Source: Paucibacter_B soli (GTDB lineage Bacteria > Pseudomonadota > Gammaproteobacteria > Burkholderiales > Burkholderiaceae_C). Taken from it: 64,000 nucleotides of DNA. Below, piece by piece: positions 19,122 through 29,186 of this stretch; position 1 is the stretch's first letter, and every line of letters begins with the position of its first letter. The position numbers were made by a program, and so were the translations under genes. A model generated the notes under the pieces. It had not been told where the DNA came from. It saw only the letters and a list, made by a program, of their open reading frames with translations, and did not search any database. The DNA is taken from NCBI RefSeq assembly GCF_037482845.1, contig NZ_JBBHJW010000007.1, positions 124,001 through 188,000 of the forward strand. Direction: 5' to 3'.

Positions 19122-20501
19122 TCAGTCCTTGCCCCAGAGTTCCTTCATGCTGGTCTCGAAAGCCGCCGCCACGCTGGCCTGGGCCGGATGCTGGCCCTCG
19201 CGCAGCCGGCATTCGCCCGCCACATAGACCTCGCGCAAGGCCTCGCCCTGGCTGGCGAACACCAGCGCGTCCAGCCTTGCCGCGGCCGGCACGCCCAAGA
19301 GGCCCGAGCAGCGCGTGTCCAGCACCAGGAAGTCGGCGCGCGCGCCTTGCTCCAGCCCCCATTGTTTGAAACCGGCCGGGGCGGCGCTGCCGCGCACGCA
19401 GGCCTCGAACAGACGTGCCGCGGTGGCGCTCTGACCGCGGCCCGGCGCGGCCGCCACATTGCGTTGCTGCAGGCCGAGGCGCTGGCCATATTCCAGCCAG
19501 CGCAACTCCTCGACCCAGGCGCGCGTGACATGGCTGTCCGAGCCCATGCTGATCGGCACGCCGGCGTCCAGCCAGCCGCGCAGATCGCACAGGCCATCGC
19601 CCAGATTGCCCTCGGTGCCGGGGCAGATGACCGCGCTGGCGCCGCTCGCGGCCACCTGGGCAATCTCCGCGGGCGTGCTGTGGGTGGCATGCACCAGGTG
19701 CCAGCGCGCATCGGGCTTGAATTCATTGCACAGCCACTCCATGGGGCGCTGGCCGGTGGCCGCCAGGCAGTCGCGTACCTCCTGCTGCTGCTCGCTGATA
19801 TGAATGTGGATGGGCAGATCGGCATCGCCCACCAGGGCCTGCAGCGCGTGGATGTCCTCGGTGTTGGCGGCGCGCAGCGAATGCAGGGCCACGCCGGCCG
19901 TCAACAGCGGCCGGCCGGCCGAGCGCACGCGCTGGCTGGCGCGCCAGACCCAGGCCGCGTCGGTGGTAAAGCGGCGCTGGTCGGCGCGCAGGCCCGGCTG
20001 GCCGAAGCCGGCGCGCGCATACAGCACCGGCAGCAGGGTCAGGCCCAGGCCCACCTGCTCGGCCGCGTCGGCCAGGGCCCAGCTCATCGCCAGCTCATCG
20101 GCATAGGGCGAGCCGTCGCCCTGGTGCTGCAGATAGTGGAACTCGCAGACCTGGGTATAACCGCCGCGCAGCAGCTCCAGATAGAGCTGGGCGGCGATGG
20201 CCTGCAATTGCACCGGGTTCAGCTGCAGGGCCAGGCCGTACATGCGGTCGCGCCAGGACCAGAAATCGTCTTCACCCGCCTCGCGGCGTTCGGCCAGGCC
20301 GGCCATGGCGCGCTGGAAGGCATGGCTGTGCGCATCCACCAGGCTGGGTATCACAGGGCCGGGCAGTTCCTCGGCCGCCACCGGCTTCATCTGCCCCGGC
20401 AGGATCTCGGCCCAATGGCCGCGCCCATCCACCTTCAACAGCACATCGCGCTGCCAGCCGCCGCTGACCCAGGCCTGGCGGGCAAAGTAGAGCCGGCTCA
20501 T
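19122..20501 (-). CDS. hutF: Formimidoylglutamate deiminase
   Basis: 459 residues from the ATG at 20501, which overlaps the hutG stop as ATGA. It is an amidohydrolase with metal-ligand motifs DAHSHAFQRA near residue 65, a conserved VHATHSTPAEI block, and MGSDSHVT near residue 320. HutF converts N-formimino-L-glutamate to N-formyl-L-glutamate and ammonia, the fourth step of the five-step histidine pathway, and passes its product to HutG. It is the last hut gene of the leftward operon. Confidence 0.92.
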   Translation of the reverse strand: MSRLYFARQAWVSGGWQRDVLLKVDGRGHWAEILPGQMKPVAAEELPGPVIPSLVDAHSHAFQRAMAGLAERREAGEDDFWSWRDRMYGLALQLNPVQLQAIAAQLYLELLRGGYTQVCEFHYLQHQGDGSPYADELAMSWALADAAEQVGLGLTLLPVLYARAGFGQPGLRADQRRFTTDAAWVWRASQRVRSAGRPLLTAGVALHSLRAANTEDIHALQALVGDADLPIHIHISEQQQEVRDCLAATGQRPMEWLCNEFKPDARWHLVHATHSTPAEIAQVAASGASAVICPGTEGNLGDGLCDLRGWLDAGVPISMGSDSHVTRAWVEELRWLEYGQRLGLQQRNVAAAPGRGQSATAARLFEACVRGSAAPAGFKQWGLEQGARADFLVLDTRCSGLLGVPAAARLDALVFASQGEALREVYVAGECRLREGQHPAQASVAAAFETSMKELWGKD

Positions 20502-21298
20502 GCTGCAGGCTCCCATGCCAAGAGGCGCTGCAGCAGCGCGCGCAGCAGCGGCTGCACCTCGGCGGCCAGCGCCGGCGCGTAGTCGTACGGCGGCTGCTCG
20601 CTCATATAGCAGCATTGGCACATCTCCAACTGCACCGCATGCCAGCCCTGCTGCGGCTGGCCATAGTGGCGCGTGATGAAGCCACCCTTGAAACGGCCGT
20701 TCACCACCTGGCTGTAGCTACTTTGCGAGGCGAGCAGATCACTTAAGCCCGCGGTGATGGCGGGGTCGCAGGATCGGCCCTCGGCCGTGCCCAGGTTCAG
20801 ATCGGGCAGCCGGCCCTCGAACAGCCAGGGCAGCTCGGAGCGGATGCTGTGCGCGTCGAACAGCAATGCATGGCCATACAGGCTCTTGAGCCGGTTCATC
20901 TCGGCCGTGAGGGCGCGGTGGTAAGGCAACCAGTACTGCTCGCGGCGGCGCTGCTTCTCGGCCAGATCGGGTTCCTGGCCCTCGAGATAGAGCGGCTCGC
21001 CGGTGAAGAAGCGCGTCGGGCAGAGCTCGGTATTGGCCGCGCCCGGGTACATGGGCGTGTCCTCGGGCGGGCGGTTCAGGTCGATCAGGTAGCGCGAGTA
21101 ATGCGGGACGATCAGGCTGGCACCCAGCGCTTGCGCAATCTCGCCGTACAGACGCTCCAGATGCCAGTCGGTGTCCTCGCTGGCCAGCGCGCGCGGCTGG
21201 TAGCGCTGCCGCTGGTCTTCGGGGATGGCGCTGCCCACATGGGGCATGCTGATCAGCAGCGGCGTGCGGCCCTGCTGAAGTCGAAAGACAGAGCTCAT
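20498..21298 (-). CDS. hutG: N-formylglutamate deformylase
   Basis: 266 residues from the ATG at 21298. N-formylglutamate amidohydrolase features are ISMPHVGSAIPE near the N-terminus, DTDWHLERLY, LIDLNRPPEDTPMYPG, LLFDAHSIRSELPWLF, and a GGFITRHYG block near the C-terminus. It releases formate and L-glutamate, completing histidine breakdown. The gap to hutI upstream is 5 bp and the stop overlaps the hutF start by 4 bp. Together with hutF this places the organism on the HutF/HutG branch, not the formiminoglutamase branch. Confidence 0.93.
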   Translation of the reverse strand: MSSVFRLQQGRTPLLISMPHVGSAIPEDQRQRYQPRALASEDTDWHLERLYGEIAQALGASLIVPHYSRYLIDLNRPPEDTPMYPGAANTELCPTRFFTGEPLYLEGQEPDLAEKQRRREQYWLPYHRALTAEMNRLKSLYGHALLFDAHSIRSELPWLFEGRLPDLNLGTAEGRSCDPAITAGLSDLLASQSSYSQVVNGRFKGGFITRHYGQPQQGWHAVQLEMCQCCYMSEQPPYDYAPALAAEVQPLLRALLQRLLAWEPAA

Positions 21299-21303
21299 CT
21301 TGT

Positions 21304-22530
21304 TCAGTTCCGTGTCTGTCCACCACGCACCACATGGCGCAGGGGATTGCGGCCGAAGTAATAGGCCAGTTCGTTGGGGTGTTCGATGTCCCAGATGCAG
21401 AAATCGGCGCGCTGCCCCGCCACCAACTGGCCGCGGTCGCGCAGGCCCAGGGCGCGTGCCGCATGCTGGGTCACGCCGCGCAGCGCCTCCTCGGGCGTGA
21501 GGCGGAACAGCGTGCAGGCCATGTTCAGCATCAGGAGCAGCGAGAGCGTGGGCGAGGTGCCGGGGTTGTGGTCGGTGGCGATCGCGATCGGCACGCCGGC
21601 GGCGCGCAGCTCCGCCACCGGCGGCAATTTGCTCTCGCGCAGGAAATAGAAGGCGCCGGGCAGCAGCACCGCCACCGTGCCGCTCGCCTGCATGGCCTGG
21701 ATGCCGGCCGCACTGAGGTATTCGAGGTGGTCGCAGGAGAGCGCACCGAACTCGCAGGCCAGCTGGGTGCCGCCCTGGTCGCTGAGCTGCTCGGCATGCA
21801 GCTTCAGGGGCAGGCCCAGGGCGCGGGCGGCCTCGAAGACCTGACGCGTCTGCGCCGGCGTGAAGCCTATGCCCTCGCAAAAGGCATCCACCGCGTCCAC
21901 CAGGCCCTCGCGCTTGAGCTCGGGCAGCCAGTCGCACAACGCCTTCACATAGGCGTCCTGGCGGCCCTGGTATTCGGGCGGCAGGGCATGGGCGCCCAGA
22001 TAGGTGCTGCGCACATCGACGCCTAGGCCGGCCAGGCGCCGCGCCACGCGCAGCATCTTGGCCTCGGCGGCCTGCGACAGGCCATAGCCCGACTTGACCT
22101 CGATGGTGGTCACGCCCTCGGCCAGCAGCGGCTGCAGGCGCTGTGCCGCCAGCGCATAGAGCTCATGCTCGCTGGCCGCACGCGTGGCCGCCACCGAGGA
22201 GCGGATGCCGCCACCGGCGCGCGCGATGGCCTCGTAGCTGGCGCCGGCCAGGCGCAGTTCGAACTCATGCGCGCGCGAACCGCCATAGACCAGATGGGTG
22301 TGGCAGTCGATCAGCCCCGGCGTCACCACCGCGCCACCCAGGTCGTGGCGCTGCGCGATGCTGGCGCTCAGCTCGGGTGAGAGTTGCGAGGCCTCGCCGA
22401 CCCAGACGATCTGCTCGCCCTCGGTGATCAGCGCACCCTGCGGCAGCCAGCCCCAGGCTTCATCGCCGGCCAGGGTGGCCAGGCGCGCGTTGTGCCAGAG
22501 GATGCGTTTGCTGCTGCCGCTGCTATTCAT
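21304..22530 (-). CDS. hutI: Imidazolonepropionase
   Basis: 408 residues from the ATG at 22530, which overlaps the hutD stop as ATGA; an ATG four codons upstream is less likely. The amidohydrolase metal motif is DCHTHLVYGGSRAHEF near residue 75. Further family blocks are VKSGYGLS, HAEQLSDQGG, and a DHNPGTSP motif near residue 315. It opens the ring of 4-imidazolone-5-propanoate to give N-formimino-L-glutamate, the third step of the pathway. Confidence 0.95.
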   Translation of the reverse strand: MNSSGSSKRILWHNARLATLAGDEAWGWLPQGALITEGEQIVWVGEASQLSPELSASIAQRHDLGGAVVTPGLIDCHTHLVYGGSRAHEFELRLAGASYEAIARAGGGIRSSVAATRAASEHELYALAAQRLQPLLAEGVTTIEVKSGYGLSQAAEAKMLRVARRLAGLGVDVRSTYLGAHALPPEYQGRQDAYVKALCDWLPELKREGLVDAVDAFCEGIGFTPAQTRQVFEAARALGLPLKLHAEQLSDQGGTQLACEFGALSCDHLEYLSAAGIQAMQASGTVAVLLPGAFYFLRESKLPPVAELRAAGVPIAIATDHNPGTSPTLSLLLMLNMACTLFRLTPEEALRGVTQHAARALGLRDRGQLVAGQRADFCIWDIEHPNELAYYFGRNPLRHVVRGGQTRN

Positions 22531-23069
22531 GCTTCGCTCCATGTCATCCACCAGGCCGCACCCTCGCCGCTGAACACGCAGGACTGCGCCGCGGGCGTCT
22601 CGCACCAGGCCAGGCTCAGGGGCCGCAAGGGCATGGCGCGCGCGCCATGTTCAAGCAGGCCGCCCTGGACGCTGAACAGGCCGACCCAGCGCGCCTGCGG
22701 CACCAAGGCATGACGGGCCGGCTGCACCTGCATGCGACCGCGGCCGCGCCGGTGCATCAGATTGAAATCGCGCGTCATGCCGCCGAGCAAGTCGCAGTCG
22801 GGCGCCAGCGCGCCATCGAAATGCAAGAGCTCGTCGCCCACGCGCAGCTCGTAGTCGTAAAGCCGCACGCCATCGCCCTGCAGCACCGCGAACCAGCGGT
22901 CCACGCCCTCGAATTTCGAGAACGGGCCGCTGGCCTCGATATCCGCCACGCTGATGCGCAGCGCCCAGTCGTTGCTGTGCGGCCAGGCCAGCAACTCGCG
23001 CGTCTGGCCACCGCCGTTGCGCCAGGGCTGAGGCGTGACCTCGTCCGCGCTGATGATGCTCCAACTCAT
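22527..23069 (-). CDS. hutD: HutD-family protein
   Basis: 180 residues, the usual length of HutD/Ves cupin-like proteins. Family blocks seen are PWRNGGGQTRELLAWP near the N-terminus, WALRISVADIEASGPFSKFEG, and a DFNLMHRRG segment. HutD is found in many hut operons; in Pseudomonas it is thought to limit operon activity, perhaps by binding a pathway intermediate. It overlaps both hutC and hutI by ATGA, so it is translationally coupled on both sides. Confidence 0.88.
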   Translation of the reverse strand: MSWSIISADEVTPQPWRNGGGQTRELLAWPHSNDWALRISVADIEASGPFSKFEGVDRWFAVLQGDGVRLYDYELRVGDELLHFDGALAPDCDLLGGMTRDFNLMHRRGRGRMQVQPARHALVPQARWVGLFSVQGGLLEHGARAMPLRPLSLAWCETPAAQSCVFSGEGAAWWMTWSEA

Positions 23070-23788
23070 GCCTGAAAACTCCCTTGCAAGAGGTAGCGTG
23101 AACCGGGATGGGTCAAGCGCACCGTCGTTACTGTCTGCCCATGGCTGTAGGTGGTGCGCTTGACCACCAGGCAGGGATCGCGCCGCGCGATGCCCAACAG
23201 CCTGGCCTCCGCCTCACCCGGCAACGTCGCTTCAATCGTATAGCGCGCCTCCGACAGGGGCGCCACCTGCAGCAGGTAATTCGTGGGGGTGGTGCTGGCG
23301 AAGTCCAACGTCAGATAGTCGGGCGCACAGGCCGGATTGACCAGCCGGTCCTCGCACTGGATCGCCACGCCATTCTCCAGGTGCACGATGACGCTGTGGA
23401 ATAGCGGCGCGCCGGCCCGCAATCCGAACTCGGCCGCCTGCTCGGGCGTGGCCTTGGTCTTTTCCAGCAGCTGCACGCGGGCCTCATGCCGGTGGCCGCG
23501 CTCGGCAATCTCGTCGTGTACATCGCGCACCGTCAGCGTCGACGAGATGCGGTGCAGCTGGGCCACAAAGGTCCCCACGCCCTGCACCCGCTCGACCAGG
23601 CCTTCCTGCGTCAGCTCGCGCAGCGCGCGGTTCACCGTCATGCGACTGAGCTCGAACTGCCCGCCCAGCTCGGCCTCCGAGGGCAGCAGATCGCCCGCCA
23701 CCCAGCGGCCACTGCTGATGCCTTCGCGCAGGAAATTCTTGACCTTGAGGTACTGCGGCTCGGGGCCGGCCGGGGCTTTTCTGGACAT
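23066..23788 (-). CDS. hutC: Histidine utilisation repressor (GntR family, HutC subfamily)
   Basis: 240 residues from the ATG at 23788. The winged helix-turn-helix is at about 12-77 (PSEAELGGQFELSRMTVNRA), and a UTRA ligand-binding domain at about 95-235. HutC proteins repress hut genes and release DNA when urocanate binds. Its probable operator lies 24-35 bp upstream of its own start, between the two divergent promoters, so it should repress both hutU-H and its own operon. A leftward -10-like TACCAT ends only 7 bp before the start codon, so its mRNA may have almost no leader. Confidence 0.92.
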   Translation of the reverse strand: MSRKAPAGPEPQYLKVKNFLREGISSGRWVAGDLLPSEAELGGQFELSRMTVNRALRELTQEGLVERVQGVGTFVAQLHRISSTLTVRDVHDEIAERGHRHEARVQLLEKTKATPEQAAEFGLRAGAPLFHSVIVHLENGVAIQCEDRLVNPACAPDYLTLDFASTTPTNYLLQVAPLSEARYTIEATLPGEAEARLLGIARRDPCLVVKRTTYSHGQTVTTVRLTHPGSRYLLQGSFQA

Positions 23789-23794
23789 GCGTGA

Positions 23795-23823
23795 ATGGTA
23801 GTTGACTTTACTTGTATAGACAA
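23795..23823 (-). promoter_or_regulatory. Candidate hutC-D-I-G-F promoter
   Basis: On the minus strand, TTGTCT (23823-23818), a 17-bp spacer and TACCAT (23800-23795) form a weak sigma-70-like promoter embedded in the HutC operator. Predicted initiation coincides with the hutC start codon. Confidence 0.4.
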
Positions 23824-23830
23824 CTAGAGT
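23802..23830 (+). promoter_or_regulatory. hutU-hutH promoter
   Basis: The -35 TTGACT (23802-23807), a 17-bp spacer and the -10 TAGAGT (23825-23830) form a plausible sigma-70 promoter. The start would fall near 23837, leaving a leader of about 30 nt with GGAG (23857-23860) 6 nt before the hutU ATG. Confidence 0.6.
23812..23823. promoter_or_regulatory. HutC operator
   Basis: TTGTATAGACAA is a near-perfect inverted repeat and contains GT-A-TA-G-AC, the HutC-subfamily GntR half-site pattern GTNTANAC. It lies in the spacer of the rightward promoter, and its left-strand half forms the -35 of the leftward promoter, so bound HutC would block both. Confidence 0.75.
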
Positions 23831-23866
23831 TCGCCTCATTCCTTATGCAACCGCCTGGAGTTCCCC

Positions 23867-25549
<1,683 letters not shown>

Positions 25550-25569
25550 CTTTCAGAAAGACAAGAACA

Positions 25570-27117
25570 ATGACCCACATCGAAATCACCCCCGGCCAGC
25601 TGACCCTGGACCAGCTGCGCAGCATTCGTGAGGGCGGCGTCAAGCTGGGCCTGCATGCCAGCGCCGCCGAGATCATCCGCCGCAGCGCCGCCGTGGTGCA
25701 GGCCGCCGCCGCCGGCGATGCGCCGGTCTACGGCGTCAACACCGGCTTCGGCAAGCTGGCCTCCAAGCGCATCAGCAAGGAAGAACTGGCGACCCTGCAG
25801 TTCAACCTGATCCGCTCGCATTGCGTGGGCGTGGGCGAACCGCTGCAGCCCTCGGTGGTGCGCCTGATGCTGGCCACCAAGGCGGCCTCGCTGGCGCGCG
25901 GCCATTCGGGCGTGCGCGAGGCGGTGGTTCAGTCGCTGCTGGACGTCTTCAACGCCGGCCTCGTGCCCTATGTGCCGGCCAAGGGTTCGGTGGGCGCCTC
26001 GGGCGATCTGGCCCCGCTCTCGCACATGACCCTGGCGCTCTTGGGCGAAGGCGAGATGCTGGTGGATGGCCAACGCGTGCCCGCCCTGCCCGAGCTGAAG
26101 AAGCATGGCATCGCCCCCCTGGTGCTGCAGGCCAAGGAAGGCCTGGCGCTGATCAACGGCACCCAGACCAGCACCGCGCTGGCGCTGGAGGGCCTGCTGC
26201 GCTTCGAGCAGGTCTATGCCTCGGCCATCGTCAGCGGCGCATTGAGCCTGGACGCGGCGCGCGGCAGCGACGGCCCGTTTGATCCGCGCATCCATGCGGT
26301 GCGCGGCCAGCCCGGCCAGATCGAGGCGGCCGCCGCCTACCGGCAGATCCTCGCCGGCAGCGCCATCCGCGCCTCGCACCAGGAGGGCGACGAGCGCGTG
26401 CAGGATCCCTATTGCCTGCGCTGCCAGCCCCAGGTGATGGGCGCCTGCCTGGACCAGGCGCGTTATGTGCGTGACGTGCTCTTGCGCGAGGCCAATGCGG
26501 TGACCGACAACCCGCTGGTGTTCGCCAACCAGGACGGCAGCAGCTATATGGTTTCGGGTGGCAACTTCCACGCCGAGCCGGTGGCCCTGGCCGCCGACGC
26601 GCTGGCCTGCGCCATCGCCGAGGTGGGCGCGATTGCCGAGCGCCGCATCGCCATGCTGATCGACGCCAGCGTGTCGCGTCTGCCGCCCTTCCTGACCGCC
26701 AACGCCGGCCTCAACTCGGGCTTCATGATCGCCCATGTGACCGCCGCGGCCCTGGCCAGCGAGAACAAGAGCCTGGCGCATCCCGCCAGCGTCGACAGCC
26801 TGCCCACCAGCGCCAACCAGGAAGACCATGTCTCGATGGCCACCTATGGTGCACGGCGGCTGGGCCAGATGCTGGACAACACCGGCCACATCATCGGCAT
26901 CGAGCTGCTGGCCGCCGCACAGGGCATCGAGTTCCTGCGGCCTCTCACCAGCTCAAGGGCGCTGGAAGAGGTGCATGCCCTGGTGCGCAAAAACTGCCCG
27001 CCCATGCCCACCGACCATTACCTGGCGCCCGATATCGAGCATGCCAGTGCCTTGGTCGAGGATGGCGCGCTGCACGCGCTGCTGCAGCGCGAGAGCGGCT
27101 TCAGGCCTCTGGCCTGA
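25570..27117 (+). CDS. hutH: Histidine ammonia-lyase
   Basis: 515 residues from the ATG at 25570. The MIO-forming triad Ala143-Ser144-Gly145 is intact in VGASGDLAPLSH, and the YGVNTGFGKLA block (54-64) carries the catalytic tyrosine. It deaminates L-histidine to urocanate, which is both the pathway intermediate and the usual inducer that releases HutC. The last 17 bp overlap the 3' end of the convergent cyclic-nucleotide-binding gene at 27101. No histidine permease gene is present in this locus. Confidence 0.96.
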   Translation: MTHIEITPGQLTLDQLRSIREGGVKLGLHASAAEIIRRSAAVVQAAAAGDAPVYGVNTGFGKLASKRISKEELATLQFNLIRSHCVGVGEPLQPSVVRLMLATKAASLARGHSGVREAVVQSLLDVFNAGLVPYVPAKGSVGASGDLAPLSHMTLALLGEGEMLVDGQRVPALPELKKHGIAPLVLQAKEGLALINGTQTSTALALEGLLRFEQVYASAIVSGALSLDAARGSDGPFDPRIHAVRGQPGQIEAAAAYRQILAGSAIRASHQEGDERVQDPYCLRCQPQVMGACLDQARYVRDVLLREANAVTDNPLVFANQDGSSYMVSGGNFHAEPVALAADALACAIAEVGAIAERRIAMLIDASVSRLPPFLTANAGLNSGFMIAHVTAAALASENKSLAHPASVDSLPTSANQEDHVSMATYGARRLGQMLDNTGHIIGIELLAAAQGIEFLRPLTSSRALEEVHALVRKNCPPMPTDHYLAPDIEHASALVEDGALHALLQRESGFRPLA

Positions 27118-27808
27118 TGGCCTGCGTGGGCTGCGCCGCCGCCTCGGCACGCGCGACGTCTTGCGCCAGGCCCTCGGCCAGCAGCTCGATGAGGTGAAAA
27201 CCGAAATCCGGATGCTGGTAGTAGAGCTGGCGCACCGTGCTCTCGTGGATCTGCAGCACCGTGCAGGCCGTCAGCGCCTGCACGGTGCGGGTGCGCCGGT
27301 GCTCGGGCGAGAACAGCGCGATCTCGCCGAAGATGCGCCCCTGCGGCAGCGGCTGGCCGATATCGGCCAGCGTCATCTGCCCCTGCGCCAGCAGGTAAAG
27401 ATGCTCGGCTCGATCGCCCTTGTTGAACAGCACCTGGCCGGCCTTGAGCTTGCGCACCTTCATATGCGGTTTGAGCCAATGCCCGACATGATCGGCCGCG
27501 GCAGCCGCGCCGCGCACCTGGCGCGTCAGCCGCGTCACTTCGATGGCGCGGTAGACGTTGATGGGCAGCAGCAGCAGCGACGCCGCCAGCGTGCTCATCG
27601 AGGGGCTCAAGGCCCCATAGACCAACAGGGCCAGGCAGCTGGCCACCGTCAGCCAGCGCAGGGGCAGCATGGTGCGCACCAGCGAGCCGCCGACCTGTAG
27701 CCCCACGCCCAGCACGGCGCAGCCCAGCGCGAAGATCTGCAGCGGTGTGGCCAGGCTGTCCAGGAAGCTGCTCTGTATCGCCTCCAGCAGCGTCTGCCAC
27801 ATCATCAT
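27101..27808 (-). CDS. Membrane protein with cyclic-nucleotide-binding domain
   Basis: 235 residues. About four hydrophobic segments fill residues 20-95. A cNMP-binding domain follows at about 115-215, with a recognisable phosphate-binding cassette (GRIFGEIALFSPEHRRTRTV) that retains the glycine, glutamate and an arginine. There is no DNA-binding or catalytic domain, so it may be a membrane-bound receptor. Its start is three consecutive ATGs overlapping the stop of the upstream cyclase gene, so the two are likely made together and the cyclase product is the obvious ligand. It is the last gene of the five-gene signalling operon. Confidence 0.8.
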   Translation of the reverse strand: MMMWQTLLEAIQSSFLDSLATPLQIFALGCAVLGVGLQVGGSLVRTMLPLRWLTVASCLALLVYGALSPSMSTLAASLLLLPINVYRAIEVTRLTRQVRGAAAAADHVGHWLKPHMKVRKLKAGQVLFNKGDRAEHLYLLAQGQMTLADIGQPLPQGRIFGEIALFSPEHRRTRTVQALTACTVLQIHESTVRQLYYQHPDFGFHLIELLAEGLAQDVARAEAAAQPTQAIRPEA

Positions 27809-28842
27809 CGATCACCCAGCACGACATACACCTCGACGGCGGCGGCCTTGCCCTTGAGCAGCACCGGGCCGAGTGCCTCCGTCGCGACCTGTCCCTGCAA
27901 CGCCACATGGGTGGCGGCGTCGATCAGGATGGCGCGGCCCGCCTCCTTGGTATGGGCCTCCAGGCGCGCCGCCAGGTTCACCGTATCGCCCACGCAGGTG
28001 TAGGTGGCGCGTTGCTGCGTGCCGGTGTAGCCGGCCACCATGTCGCCGCTGGCAATGCCGATGCCGATGCGCAGCGGCGGCAGGCCGGCGGCCAGTTGCT
28101 CGCGGCTGAACTGCTCCATCATCGCCACCATCTCCAGCGCCGCGGCCACCGCGCAACTGGAGGGCTCGGCCAGCGGCATGGGCGCGCCGAAGATCGCCAT
28201 CAGGCCATCGCCGATGATCTGGTTCACCACCCCGCCCAGGCCGCTGATGGCGTCGAACATCAGGGTGTAGTAGGTGTTGAGTAGGTCGATCACCTGCTCG
28301 GGCGTGAGCGTCTCCACCAGGCCGGTGAAGCCGCGGATATCGCAAAACAGCACGGCCCCATGCACACGCCGCCCGCCAAGCGTGAAGCCCGAGCGCTCCA
28401 GATCCTGGGCCACCTCCAGCGTGGCAAAGCGGCTCACCAGCTCGCGCTGCGCGTCGCGCAAGCGCTTCTTCTCCAGGCTGGCATTGATGCGGGCCTTGAG
28501 CAGCACCTGGTTGACCGGTTTTGAAAGATAGTCCTCAGCGCCGAGCTCGATGCAGCGCACCACATTGTCCAGACCCTCAAGCGCCGAGGTCACGATCACC
28601 GGCAGCTCGCGCAGCTCAGGGTCCTCCAGCATGCGGCCCAGCACCTCGAAGCCATCCATTTCCGGCATCTCGATGTCCAGTATCAGCAGGTCGTAGCGGC
28701 GTTCGCGCAGCATGCGCAGGGCCTCGCGGCCATTCTCGGCCAGCTCGGTCAGGTGGCCCAGCTGGCTGAGCTGGCGCGCCAGCAAGAGGCGGTTGACGCG
28801 GTTGTCATCCACCAGCAGCAGCCGGGCAGCATCGTCACGCAT
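27805..28842 (-). CDS. Response regulator with class III nucleotide cyclase output
   Basis: 345 residues from the ATG at 28842. The receiver domain is at about 8-125, with phospho-acceptor Asp in LILDIEMPEMDG and Lys in YLSKPVN. A helical linker leads to a class III cyclase domain at about 165-335. Both metal aspartates are visible (FCDIRGF and GDGLMAIFG), as are the transition-state residues in GDTVNLAARLE. By hand alignment the adenine-selecting Lys position (GG-x3-K-x2-GD) is Gln and the partner position is Thr, so cAMP is likely but not certain. It overlaps the HPt gene upstream by 8 bp. Confidence 0.88.
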   Translation of the reverse strand: MRDDAARLLLVDDNRVNRLLLARQLSQLGHLTELAENGREALRMLRERRYDLLILDIEMPEMDGFEVLGRMLEDPELRELPVIVTSALEGLDNVVRCIELGAEDYLSKPVNQVLLKARINASLEKKRLRDAQRELVSRFATLEVAQDLERSGFTLGGRRVHGAVLFCDIRGFTGLVETLTPEQVIDLLNTYYTLMFDAISGLGGVVNQIIGDGLMAIFGAPMPLAEPSSCAVAAALEMVAMMEQFSREQLAAGLPPLRIGIGIASGDMVAGYTGTQQRATYTCVGDTVNLAARLEAHTKEAGRAILIDAATHVALQGQVATEALGPVLLKGKAAAVEVYVVLGDR

Positions 28843-29185
28843 GGCTGATGCCCTGCAGCGCCTTGGCCGTGTGCTCGTAGGCCGTCTCCAGGGCCTGCAG
28901 GCGCGCCCGCAACTCGGCGTCGCCGGGCGCCAAGGGCTGCTGCGCGCGCTGCTCCAGCTCACGTGCCAGCTCCGCCAGGCCCAGCGCACCGAAGGTATTG
29001 CCGTTCGACTTGAGCGTGTGGGCGGCGCGCCGGAAGGCCGCTGCGTCGGCGTCAGCCAAGGCCTGGCGCAAGGCCTGCAGCAGGCTCGGCGCGTCCTCCA
29101 GAAAGGTCTGCACCAGCTCGCCGACGAAGTCGGCCCCCGCGCTGTCCTGCAACTCGGTGAAGATCTGATGATCGATCGCGTTCAT
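28835..29185 (-). CDS. Histidine phosphotransfer (HPt) protein
   Basis: 116 residues from the ATG at 29185. The HPt signature AAHTLKSNGNTFGALGL near residue 46 contains the phospho-accepting His and the following Lys and Gly. As a free HPt between hybrid kinases (whose last domains are receivers) and a receiver-cyclase, it should carry phosphate from the kinase receivers to the cyclase protein. The kinase stop and the HPt start read TGAAATG, so translation is almost certainly coupled. Confidence 0.9.
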   Translation of the reverse strand: MNAIDHQIFTELQDSAGADFVGELVQTFLEDAPSLLQALRQALADADAAAFRRAAHTLKSNGNTFGALGLAELARELEQRAQQPLAPGDAELRARLQALETAYEHTAKALQGISHA

Positions 29186-29186
29186 T

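Noticed and set aside
17571..20582. 1003-codon + strand frame over the chemoreceptor and hutF
   Set aside because: Composition is that of a shadow frame (H, R, Q, G rich), and both sense genes are unambiguous.
20502..20621. 40-codon N-terminal extension of HutF
   Set aside because: It lies inside hutG in another frame, has no family similarity, and the ATG at 20501 gives the standard HutF N-terminus with an ATGA overlap.
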